From Sphingomonas sp. (GTDB lineage: Bacteria > Pseudomonadota > Alphaproteobacteria > Sphingomonadales > Sphingomonadaceae), in the NCBI GenBank assembly GCA_021732445.1, contig JAKFUZ010000023.1, positions 51,301-115,300 of the forward strand: a stretch of 64,000 nucleotides of DNA. The letters run 5' to 3'. The notes under the pieces were generated by a model. It did not search any database. It was not told where the DNA came from and was given only the letters and a program-made list of their open reading frames with translations. Below, one piece after another: positions 17,469 to 25,813 of the stretch. A program made the position numbers and the translations under genes. The first letter of the stretch is position 1; each line of letters opens with the position of its first letter.

Positions 17469-18719
17469 CTATTGGCGCAGCACGGCGCGAAACGGCGCGT
17501 CGCTGCCATCGAGCGCCGGATCAGCCGGCAGCTTCAGCACATTCCGGATCAGCGGCGCCACATCCACATTGTCGAACCGCGCCAGCAGCCCGCGCGGGGC
17601 GATGTTCGGGCCACTTGCAATGAACAGCGCGGCCATTTCTGGCGCCTCCGGGTCATAGCCATGGGCACCGCCCGATGGGGGGCGATCAGCCGGAGGTTCG
17701 CGGGTGAGCGCGAGCCAGCCGGCTTCGGCAAGGCAAATGAACGGCGGCACCCGGCTGTTATGGCCATAATGCAGGCGCGCCGGTATGGCAGCCTTGCGCC
17801 AGCAGGCGAGGTGCGGCTGCGGTTTCAGCAGCGCGGCGCCAACCTCGGCCTCGTGGCCAGCCAGCGGCGTTATGCCAGCATAAGGGCCGTCGGTGATTGC
17901 GGTGAAGCTGCCGGCGGGTAATTGCCGGTCCAGCCGGATCACCCGGTCCGCGCTGATCGGCGCCATGCCGTGGTCGGCGACGATCACCAGATTGGCGGGC
18001 TGGCCAAGCGCGGCAAGCTCTGCGCGCAACCGGCCGATGGCGGCGTCGACCTCGGCCACAACGGCGGTGGTGCGTGCATCATCGGGGCCATATTTGTGGC
18101 CGGCGCTGTCGACCACATCGAAATACAGCGTCAAAAAGCGCGGCCGGGTGTCGGCCGGGCGGCGGAGCCAGTCGATAATCGCGTCCACCCGCTGCCGGTT
18201 GGTCACCTCATGCCCATATTGCTGCCAGTCCGAAGGGCGCAGGCCGCCAAAGGCGACATTCTCGCCCGGCCAGAACATGGTGGCAGAGCGGATGCCGGCC
18301 TTTTCTGCGGTGATCCACAGCGGCTCGGCAGCATCCCACCAGAAGGCGTCTTCGGTCGCCATGGTGAAGATTTCGCCAGGGCGGCGTGCATCTTCCATGC
18401 GGTTGCCCACCACGCCGTGCCGGTCCGGGCGCAGGCCTGTCACCAGCGTCCAGTGGTTGGGGAAGGTCACTGAAGGGAAGGACGGGCGCATCGACGCACT
18501 GATGCCCGCAGCGGCGAGCGCGTTCAAATGGGGCGTCACACCCCGCGCCAGATAGTCTGGCCGAAAGCCGTCGATCGAGACCAGCAGGGTGATGGGCGCG
18601 CGCTGTTCAGCCGGCACGGTGGCAATGCCAGCGGGCGGCGGCGCGTTGACAGGCCCGGTTGCGCATGCCTGAAGCGCAGCGGCGATGGCGGCGGCAAAAA
18701 TGCGGGATGTCCAGCGCAT
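17469..18719 (-). CDS. Ectonucleotide pyrophosphatase/phosphodiesterase family lipoprotein
   Basis: This is a metal-dependent alkaline-phosphatase-fold hydrolase (ENPP type), probably extracytoplasmic. The 416-residue product starts MRWTSRIFAAAIAAALQACA, with LQAC as a probable lipobox. Motifs in order: LLVSIDGFRPDYL (first metal Asp), PSVTFPNHWTLVTGLRPDRHG with the nucleophilic Thr, YFDVVDSAGHKYGPDD (metal Asp and His), VIVADHGMAPIS, and GGAHGYDPEAPEMAALFIA. The ATG at 18719 is selected for the signal sequence. The natural substrate is not evident. Confidence 0.9.
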   Translation of the reverse strand: MRWTSRIFAAAIAAALQACATGPVNAPPPAGIATVPAEQRAPITLLVSIDGFRPDYLARGVTPHLNALAAAGISASMRPSFPSVTFPNHWTLVTGLRPDRHGVVGNRMEDARRPGEIFTMATEDAFWWDAAEPLWITAEKAGIRSATMFWPGENVAFGGLRPSDWQQYGHEVTNRQRVDAIIDWLRRPADTRPRFLTLYFDVVDSAGHKYGPDDARTTAVVAEVDAAIGRLRAELAALGQPANLVIVADHGMAPISADRVIRLDRQLPAGSFTAITDGPYAGITPLAGHEAEVGAALLKPQPHLACWRKAAIPARLHYGHNSRVPPFICLAEAGWLALTREPPADRPPSGGAHGYDPEAPEMAALFIASGPNIAPRGLLARFDNVDVAPLIRNVLKLPADPALDGSDAPFRAVLRQ

Positions 18720-18775
18720 GGCGACGCTATGAAGCGCCGGTGCGTCATCCGTGTGACAGGGGTGCCCGGCCCGCG

Positions 18776-19876
18776 TCACACGTTGAAACGGAACAGCATG
18801 ACATCGCCATCGTGCACGACATAGTCCTTGCCTTCCTGCCGCAGCTTGCCGGCATCACGGGCGCCCGCCTCGCCCTTGCAGGCGACGTAATCGCCAAAGG
18901 CGATGGTTTCCGCCCGGATGAACCCGCGCTCGAAATCGGTATGGATTTCCCCCGCCGCCTGCGGGGCTCTGGCCCCGTTATGCACCGTCCAGGCGCGTGC
19001 TTCCTTGGGGCCAACGGTGAAGAAGGTCAGCAGATGGAGCAGCCGGTAGCCAGCGGTGATGACGCGGGCGAGGCCGGTTTCTTCAAGGCCCAGTTCAGCG
19101 AGGAAGTCACCGCGCTCATCGGCGGCCATGGTCGCGATTTCAGCCTCGATCGCCGCCGAGACCACCACCGCCTCGGCGCCTTCTGCCTTTGCCTTTTCAA
19201 ACACCCGCGCGCTGTGGGCATTGCCGTTGGCCGCGCTCGCCTCCTCGACATTGCAGACATAGAGCACGGGCTTGGCGGTAAGGAGCTGCGCCTGCGCAAA
19301 CACCCGCGCCTCCTCCTCATCCGCGGGCACGGTGAGCCGCGCCGGCTTGCCCTCGCGCAGCAACGCCAGCGCCTGCCCCAGCACGGCTGATGCAAGCCTG
19401 GCTTCCTTGTCGCCTTGTGCTGCCTTTTTGGCCAAGTTCGGTACCCGCTTTTCGAGGCTTTCAAGGTCCGACAGCATCAGCTCGGTCTCTACCGTTTCGG
19501 CGTCGGCAATCGGGTCCACCTTGCCCTCGACATGCGTCACATCGCCATCTTCGAAACAGCGCAGCACATGGACGATCGCGTCAACCTCGCGGATATTGCC
19601 GAGAAACTGGTTGCCAAGCCCTTCGCCTTTGGAAGCGCCGCGCACCAGCCCGGCAATGTCGACAAAACCAAGCTGCGTTTCGATGATCTTGGCGGAGCCC
19701 GCAATGGCGGCGAGCTGATCGAGCCGCGCGTCCGGCACCGCAACGTTTCCGACATTAGGCTCGATGGTGCAAAACGGGTAATTCGCCGCCTGCGCCGCCG
19801 CCGTTTGCGTGAGCGCGTTGAACAGCGTTGACTTGCCGACATTGGGCAGCCCGACAATACCGCAGCGAAATCCCAT
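18776..19876 (-). CDS. ychF: YchF/Obg-family ribosome-binding ATPase
   Basis: YchF is a universally conserved P-loop protein of the Obg group that prefers ATP and binds ribosomes. The 366-residue product is the family length. It has the P-loop GIVGLPNVGKSTLFNAL at residues 6-22, NYPFCTIEPNVG, DIAGLVRGASKGEGLGNQFL, NVEEASA in place of NKxD, and a C-terminal TGS domain (TVHNGARAPQAAGEIHTDFE, then FIRAETIAF). The start MGFRCGIVGLP fits all homologues. Confidence 0.96.
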   Translation of the reverse strand: MGFRCGIVGLPNVGKSTLFNALTQTAAAQAANYPFCTIEPNVGNVAVPDARLDQLAAIAGSAKIIETQLGFVDIAGLVRGASKGEGLGNQFLGNIREVDAIVHVLRCFEDGDVTHVEGKVDPIADAETVETELMLSDLESLEKRVPNLAKKAAQGDKEARLASAVLGQALALLREGKPARLTVPADEEEARVFAQAQLLTAKPVLYVCNVEEASAANGNAHSARVFEKAKAEGAEAVVVSAAIEAEIATMAADERGDFLAELGLEETGLARVITAGYRLLHLLTFFTVGPKEARAWTVHNGARAPQAAGEIHTDFERGFIRAETIAFGDYVACKGEAGARDAGKLRQEGKDYVVHDGDVMLFRFNV

Positions 19877-19942
19877 GAATGATCCTTGGTGGATATTTGC
19901 AGCGCGCGGCATAGGCCGCACCTTGCCGAAAGGCTAGGGGCG

Positions 19943-20566
19943 TCACCGCCGATAGTTGAAGCTTATGCTGATCCGCTCGGCCGCGGATGACTTGGTTCCC
20001 TGATATGGCATCACTTCGTGGCGCAGCCAGCTTTCCCATAGCAGCACGGTGCCCGGCGCAGGTGCCACATACACAAACTGGCGCAAATCCTCAGGCGCAT
20101 CGGGCAGGCGGGGCGGGGCGGCCATCATCATCGCAAGGCGCGGGTCTTCAAACCTGATGGCGCCGGCGCCTTCCGGCACCGCCACATAGACCGTGCCCGA
20201 CACCGCCGAATGGGGGTGGATATGGCCGGAATGCGCGGCGCCCGGCTGCATCACATTCACCCACAGGCTGTCGAGCTTCAGCTTGCCGCCGCCCAGATCA
20301 AACGCGCACTCGGCGGCGAATGTGGCCACATGCCTGTCGAGCAGCTTCACGAGATCGCCGATCACGGGGTCGCGCCGCGGCAGGTCGTTTAGCGAGGCGT
20401 AGGAGGTGTAGCCGCGATAGCCATGGTCGCGGCTCCAGCGCGCGCCCGCGCCGTCGTCTCGGGCAAGTGTGAGGCAGGAATGCGCGAGTTCGGCCAGCAA
20501 TTTTGGCGTGTCGAGCGTTGCCTCGTACAGCCGGGTCGCGAACAACGCGCGCGTCTGGCGGGTCAT
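19943..20566 (-). CDS. Putative 2OG-Fe(II) oxygenase (TIGR02466-like)
   Basis: This is a 207-residue protein resembling the TIGR02466 family, a putative iron- and 2-oxoglutarate-dependent oxygenase. The likely metal/cosubstrate motifs are SGHIHPHSAVSGTVYVAVP in the middle and LLWESWLRHEVMPYQG near the C-terminus, followed by RISISFNYRR with the 2OG-binding Arg. The N-terminal half (RDHGYRGYTSYASLNDLPRR) is typical. The hydroxylation target is unknown. It lies ten bases past the pth stop, between the translation-related genes pth and ychF, which could hint at a translation-factor substrate, but this is inference. Confidence 0.8.
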   Translation of the reverse strand: MTRQTRALFATRLYEATLDTPKLLAELAHSCLTLARDDGAGARWSRDHGYRGYTSYASLNDLPRRDPVIGDLVKLLDRHVATFAAECAFDLGGGKLKLDSLWVNVMQPGAAHSGHIHPHSAVSGTVYVAVPEGAGAIRFEDPRLAMMMAAPPRLPDAPEDLRQFVYVAPAPGTVLLWESWLRHEVMPYQGTKSSAAERISISFNYRR

Positions 20567-20576
20567 GGCCGGTGCC

Positions 20577-21146
20577 TCATGCCTGTTGCCTCAGCGCAAC
20601 GTCGTTCATGAACCGGGTGTCGTCGCCCGCCGCCAGCCAGCCCGCTTCGGCGGCCACCGCGCCCAGCATTTCGGCGAGCGGGTCCATCTCCGCCTTGGCG
20701 AAATTGCCAAGCACATGGCCCGTCACCCGGTCCTTGTGCCCCGGATGGCCGATACCGAGCCGCACCCGGCGAAAATCCTCGCCGATATGGGCCACGGTCG
20801 AACGGATGCCGTTGTGCCCCGCGGTGCCGCCGCCGCGCCGCACTTTCACCTTGAAGGGCGCAAGATCAAGCTCGTCATAGAACAAGGTCACATCTTGCGG
20901 TTCCAGCTTGAAAAAGCGCATTGCCTCGCCAATCGCCTGGCCGCTGTCGTTCATGAAGGTGGCCGGTTTCAGCAGCAACAGCCGCTCACTGCCCAGCCGC
21001 GCCTCGATGGCCCAGCCAAGAAAGCGCTTTTTGGGCGCTTCAAAATTGTGGAAATCGGCAATGGCGTCAATCGCCATGAACCCGGCATTGTGCCGGTGGA
21101 GCGCATATTGCGGCCCCGGATTGCCCAAACCTGCCCAGAGTTGCAT
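20577..21146 (-). CDS. pth: Peptidyl-tRNA hydrolase
   Basis: Pth recycles peptidyl-tRNAs released from stalled ribosomes. The 189-residue product has WAGLGNPGPQYALHRHNAGF with the catalytic His19, PATFMNDSGQAI with the substrate-binding Asn, FYDELDLAPFKVKVRRGGG with the key Asp, and GTAGHNGIRS. The ATG start gives the family N-terminus. It lies 66 bases downstream of rplY, a classic L25-Pth pairing. Confidence 0.96.
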   Translation of the reverse strand: MQLWAGLGNPGPQYALHRHNAGFMAIDAIADFHNFEAPKKRFLGWAIEARLGSERLLLLKPATFMNDSGQAIGEAMRFFKLEPQDVTLFYDELDLAPFKVKVRRGGGTAGHNGIRSTVAHIGEDFRRVRLGIGHPGHKDRVTGHVLGNFAKAEMDPLAEMLGAVAAEAGWLAAGDDTRFMNDVALRQQA

Positions 21147-21155
21147 GGCCGCCTA

Positions 21156-21190
21156 CTGGCCCCCCCGCGCCCTGAGCGCAAGGGGGCCAG
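21156..21190 (-). promoter_or_regulatory. Inverted repeat between rplY and pth
   Basis: A perfect 9-bp inverted repeat (CTGGCCCCC / GGGGGCCAG) with a 17-base loop ends ten bases before the pth start. There is no T run on the transcribed strand, so it is not a standard terminator. It could weaken read-through or cover the pth ribosome binding site. Confidence 0.4.
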
Positions 21191-21212
21191 CCGTCGTTAT
21201 CCCGCGCCTCGT

Positions 21213-21818
21213 TCAGGCCGCGCTGTCGGCATCGCCGTCGCTCGACTTGAGCGCAGAAGGTGCCACGATCGTTGCAATGGTGAAATCGCGGTCATCAATT
21301 GCGCTGCGCGTGCCGGCAGGCAGCGTTACGTTGGAGATGTGGATCGAATCGCCAACGTTGAAGCCGGCGAGCGACACCTCGACATCGTCGGGAATGCTGG
21401 CCGCGTCGCACACCAGTTCCAGCTCGTGGCGGACCACGTTGAGCACGCCCCCGCGCTTGATGCCGGGCGATGCCGCTTCGTCAGTAAAGCGCACCGGCAC
21501 TTGTACGGTGACCGTCGCATGCTCCGAAATGCGCAGAAAGTCGGCATGGACGGGGCGGTCAGACACGGGGTCGAACGCAACATCCTTGGGCAAGGTGCGA
21601 ACAGCGGTGCCGCCCACATCGACCATGACGACGGAATTCATGAAATGCCCGGTCATGAGAAGGCGGTAAAGCTCCTTCTCTTCGACGTGGATCGCCTGCG
21701 GGTCTTGCTTGTTGCCGTATAGAACGGCGGGTACGCGGCCTTTGCGACGCAGCGAACGGGAGGCTCCCTTGCCAACCCCTTCACGCATCTCGGCAGCGAG
21801 CGTCAGAACTTCGCTCAT
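21213..21818 (-). CDS. rplY: 50S ribosomal protein L25 (general stress protein CTC type)
   Basis: L25 binds 5S rRNA. The 201-residue product is the long CTC form with an extra C-terminal beta domain. Visible are [20 protein letters not shown] near the N-terminus, [46 protein letters not shown] and [20 protein letters not shown]. The tail [10 protein letters not shown] is acidic. The start [18 protein letters not shown] is chosen although the frame is open much further upstream. A strong inverted repeat lies 30 bases before the ATG. Confidence 0.96.
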   Translation of the reverse strand: MSEVLTLAAEMREGVGKGASRSLRRKGRVPAVLYGNKQDPQAIHVEEKELYRLLMTGHFMNSVVMVDVGGTAVRTLPKDVAFDPVSDRPVHADFLRISEHATVTVQVPVRFTDEAASPGIKRGGVLNVVRHELELVCDAASIPDDVEVSLAGFNVGDSIHISNVTLPAGTRSAIDDRDFTIATIVAPSALKSSDGDADSAA

Positions 21819-21847
21819 AATGTGTCTCCGGGTGCTTTTGGTGTTCT

Positions 21848-21883
21848 TTCCGGCCAGGCCTCCAGGGATGACCCTGGCCGGAA
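21848..21883 (-). promoter_or_regulatory. Leader inverted repeat upstream of rplY
   Basis: On the minus strand a perfect 11-bp stem (TTCCGGCCAGG / CCTGGCCGGAA) encloses 14 bases. Nested in it, CCAGGG-TCAT-CCCTGG can form an alternative 6-bp hairpin that competes with the larger stem. There is no T tract. It may be an rplY leader control element, but no known r-protein leader is recognised. Confidence 0.45.
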
Positions 21884-21954
21884 GCGGCCTCGCATAATCG
21901 ACGCTTGGGCAAAAGTCCAGCGAAGCGCTTGCCGCTGGCCCGCGACGGCGCAAT

Positions 21955-22431
21955 ATGATGCGCGGGCTATGGCAAATGGATTGGGGACGGGTGATGATTG
22001 CAACGGCGCTGGGGCTGACGATGCTGGCGCTGGTGCTGTTCCCGCAAACGCCCGTGTGCCGCGCGCTGCACGCGCTGATCGTCGCCGCGCCTGCCCGGTG
22101 GCTGAATGGGATTGCGCGGCGGCAGGTCATTTTCGTCGCGATCATCAGCCTGGTGGTGATTGCGGGTGCGGGAACTTTTGCCGGCGTGGCCGCAGCGGAT
22201 CTGGCGATGCTGCTCGCCTGGGATGCCTCATTGTACGTTGATGCGTTCATCGCTGTGTGGACGGTTGCCGCAACCACGCGCGGCCTTGCCCTGGTGCGGC
22301 GGTCGCGGTTCTGGGTTGCCACGCGCATGGCGCGCGGGCGGGCGCCGCGCCGGGCAGTGCGGCGCGCGCACACTGCCACAAACCCCGCCAATGACGAGGA
22401 CGGGCGCGGGGCGTTCGCCATCGCCGCCTGA
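21955..22431 (+). CDS. Small membrane protein, unknown function
   Basis: This is a 158-residue hypothetical protein. It has a likely N-terminal membrane segment ([20 protein letters not shown]), a second ([21 protein letters not shown]), a possible third around [14 protein letters not shown], and a basic C-terminal tail ([20 protein letters not shown]). Several in-frame ATGs (21955, 21958, 21976, 21994) make the start uncertain. It is divergent from rplY and convergent with the TraB/GumN cluster. I do not recognise a family. Confidence 0.6.
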   Translation: MMRGLWQMDWGRVMIATALGLTMLALVLFPQTPVCRALHALIVAAPARWLNGIARRQVIFVAIISLVVIAGAGTFAGVAAADLAMLLAWDASLYVDAFIAVWTVAATTRGLALVRRSRFWVATRMARGRAPRRAVRRAHTATNPANDEDGRGAFAIAA

Positions 22432-22436
22432 GCCTG

Positions 22437-23345
22437 TCAGCGCACCTGCGCGACCTTGAAGCCTTGCGAGCGCAGCATCGCAACCACCGATTGCGGCCCC
22501 GCCAGATGGCCTGCGCCGACCGCTATCAGCAGCGTGCCCGGCTTCGTCATCCGCCGGGCGATCCACGCAGCCCAGCGCCGGTTACGCGCGGTGACCAGGG
22601 CTTCATGCGCTGCCGGCGCCCGCAGTGCCAAAGGGGCAAGCGTTGCGGCCAGCGCCACCACGTCCCCCGCTGCCCAAGCGCTTAGCGTGCGCTGATACTG
22701 CGCGGGCGCGTCAATCGCGTTATCGAGCAAGACCCGCTGGTCAGCCTCGCCAAGCCCGTCGAACAGCGCGAACTGGCCGTCCGGCGTTTCCAGCGCGACC
22801 CGCTGCCGGGCGGCAAAAGTGCGGGCGAGCGCTGCCTCGGGTGCCGCGTCCGGCGAGACGCCTCCGGCCCGCAATTGGGCATTGGCAAGCAATATTGCCG
22901 CCGCCCAGGTTTTCAGCCGATCAAGTGTTTCGGCCGACAGTCCCGCTCGGGCAATTGCCGCCGCAAGCGCTGCGCGACGCCTCATGGGAACCCGCGCCGC
23001 AATGGCGTGCGCAACTGGCGCTTTTGACCGTTTCAGAAAAATTGCCGCGACATTTTGCGGCGCCACTGGCGGAATTTCCGTCACCAGCGTGTCCGCCTCG
23101 GCCATGCCTTTTTCTGCCGCTGCCGAGCGCCAGTTGGTCGCCTGCGGCAGCGCATGAATAGTGCCCAGGAGCCAGATTTTCGTATCGGCATCCCGCAGGA
23201 TGAACAGCGGCGGCTGTGCCGCGCGGGACTGCGGGGTGCAGCCGGTCAGCGCGCCGAGACCAAACGTCATCGCAAGCCCGCCCAGCGCGGCGGCCAGCGC
23301 CAGGCCAAGCCGCCGGGCGGGGTGCGCCGGGGCTGGTCTGCGCAT
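22437..23345 (-). CDS. TraB/GumN family lipoprotein (copy 1)
   Basis: This member of the TraB/GumN family (relatives of the Tiki fold, proposed metal-dependent peptidase-like) has 302 residues. A signal region ends in a lipobox at LTGC (Cys36). The conserved family marks are WLLGTIHALPQ (GTxH) near residue 58 and the C-terminal VGAGHLAGPQSVVAMLRSQG. Glu in TLVTEIPP matches the family's acidic position. The ATG at 23345 shares its A with the stop of the next upstream gene. It is the last of three consecutive paralogues on the minus strand. Confidence 0.88.
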   Translation of the reverse strand: MRRPAPAHPARRLGLALAAALGGLAMTFGLGALTGCTPQSRAAQPPLFILRDADTKIWLLGTIHALPQATNWRSAAAEKGMAEADTLVTEIPPVAPQNVAAIFLKRSKAPVAHAIAARVPMRRRAALAAAIARAGLSAETLDRLKTWAAAILLANAQLRAGGVSPDAAPEAALARTFAARQRVALETPDGQFALFDGLGEADQRVLLDNAIDAPAQYQRTLSAWAAGDVVALAATLAPLALRAPAAHEALVTARNRRWAAWIARRMTKPGTLLIAVGAGHLAGPQSVVAMLRSQGFKVAQVR

Positions 23346-24268
23346 CAATATGCCACGCGTACCGCCTTCAGCTTATAAGGCTTGAGCTGTTCCTGCACGC
23401 TATCTTGTCCCGCAAGATGGCCGGCGCCAACCGCGACGAACACCGTGCCCGGCTGCTTCATCCGGCTGTCGATCCACGCCGCCCAGCGGGTGTTGCGGTC
23501 CTTAAGCAGCGCTTTGTAGAGTATTGGCTCTTCGGCAATGTCCTTGTTGATAAGCTTGGCCAGCCCGTTGGGGTCGCCATGGCTCCACCTGTCGACGAGC
23601 GTGTCGAGCATTTCGCCAAATTTTGCCATTTCATCGACGGTCGAGAGCAGGAATTTCACCTGATCGGCTTGTGGCAGGCCGTGAAAATAGCCGAGTTGCT
23701 GCTCCAGTGTCTCAAGGCCACTGGCAGGTTTGCCGGCCGCCTTGGCGGCGGCGGTGAGCTGCGCTTCGGCGCCAGAATCCGGCGCAAATCCTGCCTTTGC
23801 CAGCGCCAGTTGCGACAGGATGACGCTGGCAAACCAGGGTTCGAACATGTCGAAAGCACTGGCCGGCTGGCCGAATTGCGCAAGCACGGCCGCATAGGCC
23901 GCGCGCTTGTCCGCCGGGAGCTTTTCGGTCAGCGTCTTGCCGTCCTTTGCCTGAGCAAGGCCCAGCACAATTTGCTGCGTCTCGCCGGCCCGGGCCGGGT
24001 CTTGGGGCGGCAGTTCCATGACGATGTTGCCGCTTTTGTCGAACGCGTCGCGTATCGCTTCGTCGAACCAGGTCAGGCCGGGCTTGAGCACGTGTACCGT
24101 GCCGAACAGATATATCGTCGTGTCGGCATCCTTCACCACCCACAAGGCGGGATCGGCATCAACGGTTTTGCCGACAGCGGGGGGTGCGGCGGCCGGCGCG
24201 GTCTGCGCGGTCGCCGGGCCAGCGAGCAGCAGCGCAAGCGTGGTGAAGGGGGCGAGGCGGTGCTTCAT
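23345..24268 (-). CDS. TraB/GumN family protein (copy 2)
   Basis: This 307-residue protein starts MKHRLAPFTTLALLLAGPAT with AQ after it, a cleavable signal peptide. Family motifs are YLFGTVHVLKPGLTWFDEAI, NIVMELPPQDP, and FVAVGAGHLAGQDSVQEQL at the C-terminus. DRNTRWAAWIDSRMKQPGTV is nearly the same as ARNRRWAAWIARRMTKPGTL of copy 1, so the two are recent relatives. It has no lipobox, unlike copy 1. The ATG at 24268 is chosen for the signal peptide. The substrate is unknown. Confidence 0.9.
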   Translation of the reverse strand: MKHRLAPFTTLALLLAGPATAQTAPAAAPPAVGKTVDADPALWVVKDADTTIYLFGTVHVLKPGLTWFDEAIRDAFDKSGNIVMELPPQDPARAGETQQIVLGLAQAKDGKTLTEKLPADKRAAYAAVLAQFGQPASAFDMFEPWFASVILSQLALAKAGFAPDSGAEAQLTAAAKAAGKPASGLETLEQQLGYFHGLPQADQVKFLLSTVDEMAKFGEMLDTLVDRWSHGDPNGLAKLINKDIAEEPILYKALLKDRNTRWAAWIDSRMKQPGTVFVAVGAGHLAGQDSVQEQLKPYKLKAVRVAY

Positions 24269-24299
24269 CAGGGCAATACTCCGTGGGGGCAGGTGCGGA

Positions 24300-24482
24300 T
24301 CAGGCGCCGGTGCGGGGCCGGAACGAGAAGGCGCCGCCATGTCTCGTGACAATAAAAATCGCATAACGTGGCGGCGCGTCATCGCAAGCCATTACCGCGC
24401 CGGTCAACCCGCGCCAGGCGTCGCCTGTGAGGCGGATGCCGCGTTTCGCTGTCGCTGCCACAGGGTCGTGCACCGGCGACAC
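24300..24482 (-). CDS. Possible small protein between TraB/GumN genes
   Basis: A 60-residue frame begins with GTG directly after the stop of the upstream TraB/GumN copy 3 (TGAGTG) and fills most of the 214-base gap before copy 2. It has a plausible compact sequence, GIRLTGDAWRGLTGAVMACD and RYAIFIVTRHGGAFSFRPR, without low complexity. I do not recognise it, and it has no signal peptide. Its perfect abutment with the upstream stop favours a real gene; its short length and lack of known relatives argue for caution. Confidence 0.35.
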   Translation of the reverse strand: MSPVHDPVAATAKRGIRLTGDAWRGLTGAVMACDDAPPRYAIFIVTRHGGAFSFRPRTGA

Positions 24483-25565
24483 TCACTGCACGCGGCTGAC
24501 CAAAAGGCCGCGCGCGCGCAGCCGGTCGAGTAGCGAGCCGCGCCCGATGAAATGGCCGATGCCGGCGGCGAACAGCGTCGTGCCGGGTGTGCGCAGCCGC
24601 CTGGCCAGCGTTTTGGCCCAGGCACGGTTGCGCTCATCGATGAGCGGCGCCGAAAGGGGGGACGGCAGGTCGTTCTTCACCACCGACGCGAGCAGCGACC
24701 CAGGGCCGACATCGCCTTTGGCCCAGGCGTGGGCCGCTGCCAGCGGATCGGCCGACGGGTATTCCGGCGCGTCAAGCGCTGCCTCAAGCAGGCGGCGCTG
24801 CCGGGCTTCGGGAATCGCATCCAGCTTCGTGGCGACTGCGGTGCTGCGCTCGATGCCGGTGATGCGCTTGCCGTCGCGGCGGAACGCCGCTTCCAGCCAG
24901 TCATCGGCGCCCGGCCCCTGCGCACCGCCTGACGCCCGCTCCTTCAGCCCTTGAAGCGTGATGGCGGCAACCCAGGTCGGCGATTGGTCGAGAAACGCCA
25001 CCGCGTCAGGCGGCTCGTTTGCCAGTAATCGCGCAAGCGCGGCACGGCGGTTTGGCGGGAGCCGAAGCGCCAGCACCGGGCGCCGCCGGTCGGTGTGGCG
25101 CGGCGCCGCCGGTACGGCCCGGTCGGTCGCGTCATCGACCGACTCGAGCATCAGCAACTGGGATTTCCGGGCAATTTGCTCAAATAGGCTGCTGCGCCAC
25201 GCAAAGCCCGGCGGCAGACTGTGCAATGTGCCGAATAGATAGATCACGCTGTCGTCGTCCGCGATCTTCCAGATTGCCGGTTGCGGGCGATATGCCGGCG
25301 AGGCGAAAAGCGCGCCCGCGCCGCTGCCCGGCGGAAGCGGCGGCTGCGCGCCAGCATTGGCGTAGGACAGCCGGTCATCGGCGGGCAGCCCGGGATAATC
25401 GAGCCTCGGCCCGCCCGGCACCGTCAGCATGAAGGATGGCGGCACGACCGGATAGGCCAGAAGCGGTGGCCTGCTATTTTCCGTCATGCCGGTGGCCGCC
25501 AGCAGCACGAACGTGGCAATCCCCAACCGGCCGGACAGCGCGGCGCTGCGGCGGCGCAGGATCAT
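24483..25565 (-). CDS. TraB/GumN family protein (copy 3, divergent)
   Basis: The most divergent of the three paralogues, about 360 residues from the ATG at 25565. MILRRRSAALSGRLGIATFV looks like a signal sequence, followed by a Pro-rich linker (PPLLAYPVVPPSFMLTVPGG). Family motifs are YLFGTLHSLPPGFAWRSSLF, LMLESVDD, and AAGIGHFIGRGSLLDRLRAR. It has an additional middle region with ALRLPPNRRAALARLL. The start is uncertain: 30-bp repeats upstream each carry GGAG and an in-frame ATG (25565 and 25595), and the frame opens as early as 25661 or 25757. Confidence 0.85.
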   Translation of the reverse strand: MILRRRSAALSGRLGIATFVLLAATGMTENSRPPLLAYPVVPPSFMLTVPGGPRLDYPGLPADDRLSYANAGAQPPLPPGSGAGALFASPAYRPQPAIWKIADDDSVIYLFGTLHSLPPGFAWRSSLFEQIARKSQLLMLESVDDATDRAVPAAPRHTDRRRPVLALRLPPNRRAALARLLANEPPDAVAFLDQSPTWVAAITLQGLKERASGGAQGPGADDWLEAAFRRDGKRITGIERSTAVATKLDAIPEARQRRLLEAALDAPEYPSADPLAAAHAWAKGDVGPGSLLASVVKNDLPSPLSAPLIDERNRAWAKTLARRLRTPGTTLFAAGIGHFIGRGSLLDRLRARGLLVSRVQ

Positions 25566-25629
25566 CGCCTCTGCTCCGCGGCGGCGTAGCATCATCGCCT
25601 CTGCTCCGCGGCGGCGCAGCATCATCATC
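25548..25629. repeat. 30-bp tandem repeat over a translation start
   Basis: Two full 30-bp units (25548-25577 and 25578-25607) and a partial third (25608-25629) differ at only a few bases. On the minus strand each full unit junction provides GGAG, eight bases and ATG, in frame with the third TraB/GumN gene, and encodes MLRRRGAEAM. It adds alternative starts or a positively charged N-terminal extension. Confidence 0.85.
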
Positions 25630-25813
25630 GCCGTTGCGTGAAGGCGGCGGGGAACAGGCATGGCGACTACAAGACCGCAACGGCGCGCTGCCGTCAACCG
25701 AGCATGGCGCCTGCTCCGGCAGCGCAGCCCATTGACCCGCGCAAGGCCGCGCGCCAAAGGTGCGGCGATATTTATTTCGCACGTGCGAAAGGGTTGAATT
25801 GACCGTGCAGCCG

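Noticed and set aside
20469..21722. Long plus-strand open frame across pth and rplY
   Set aside because: It runs antisense to two well-supported genes and its translation is low-complexity Arg/Ala/His-rich, typical of GC-rich shadow frames.
25662..25813. T-box leader for glyQ
   Set aside because: No T-box sequence or terminator is visible, and such leaders are not expected in proteobacteria.
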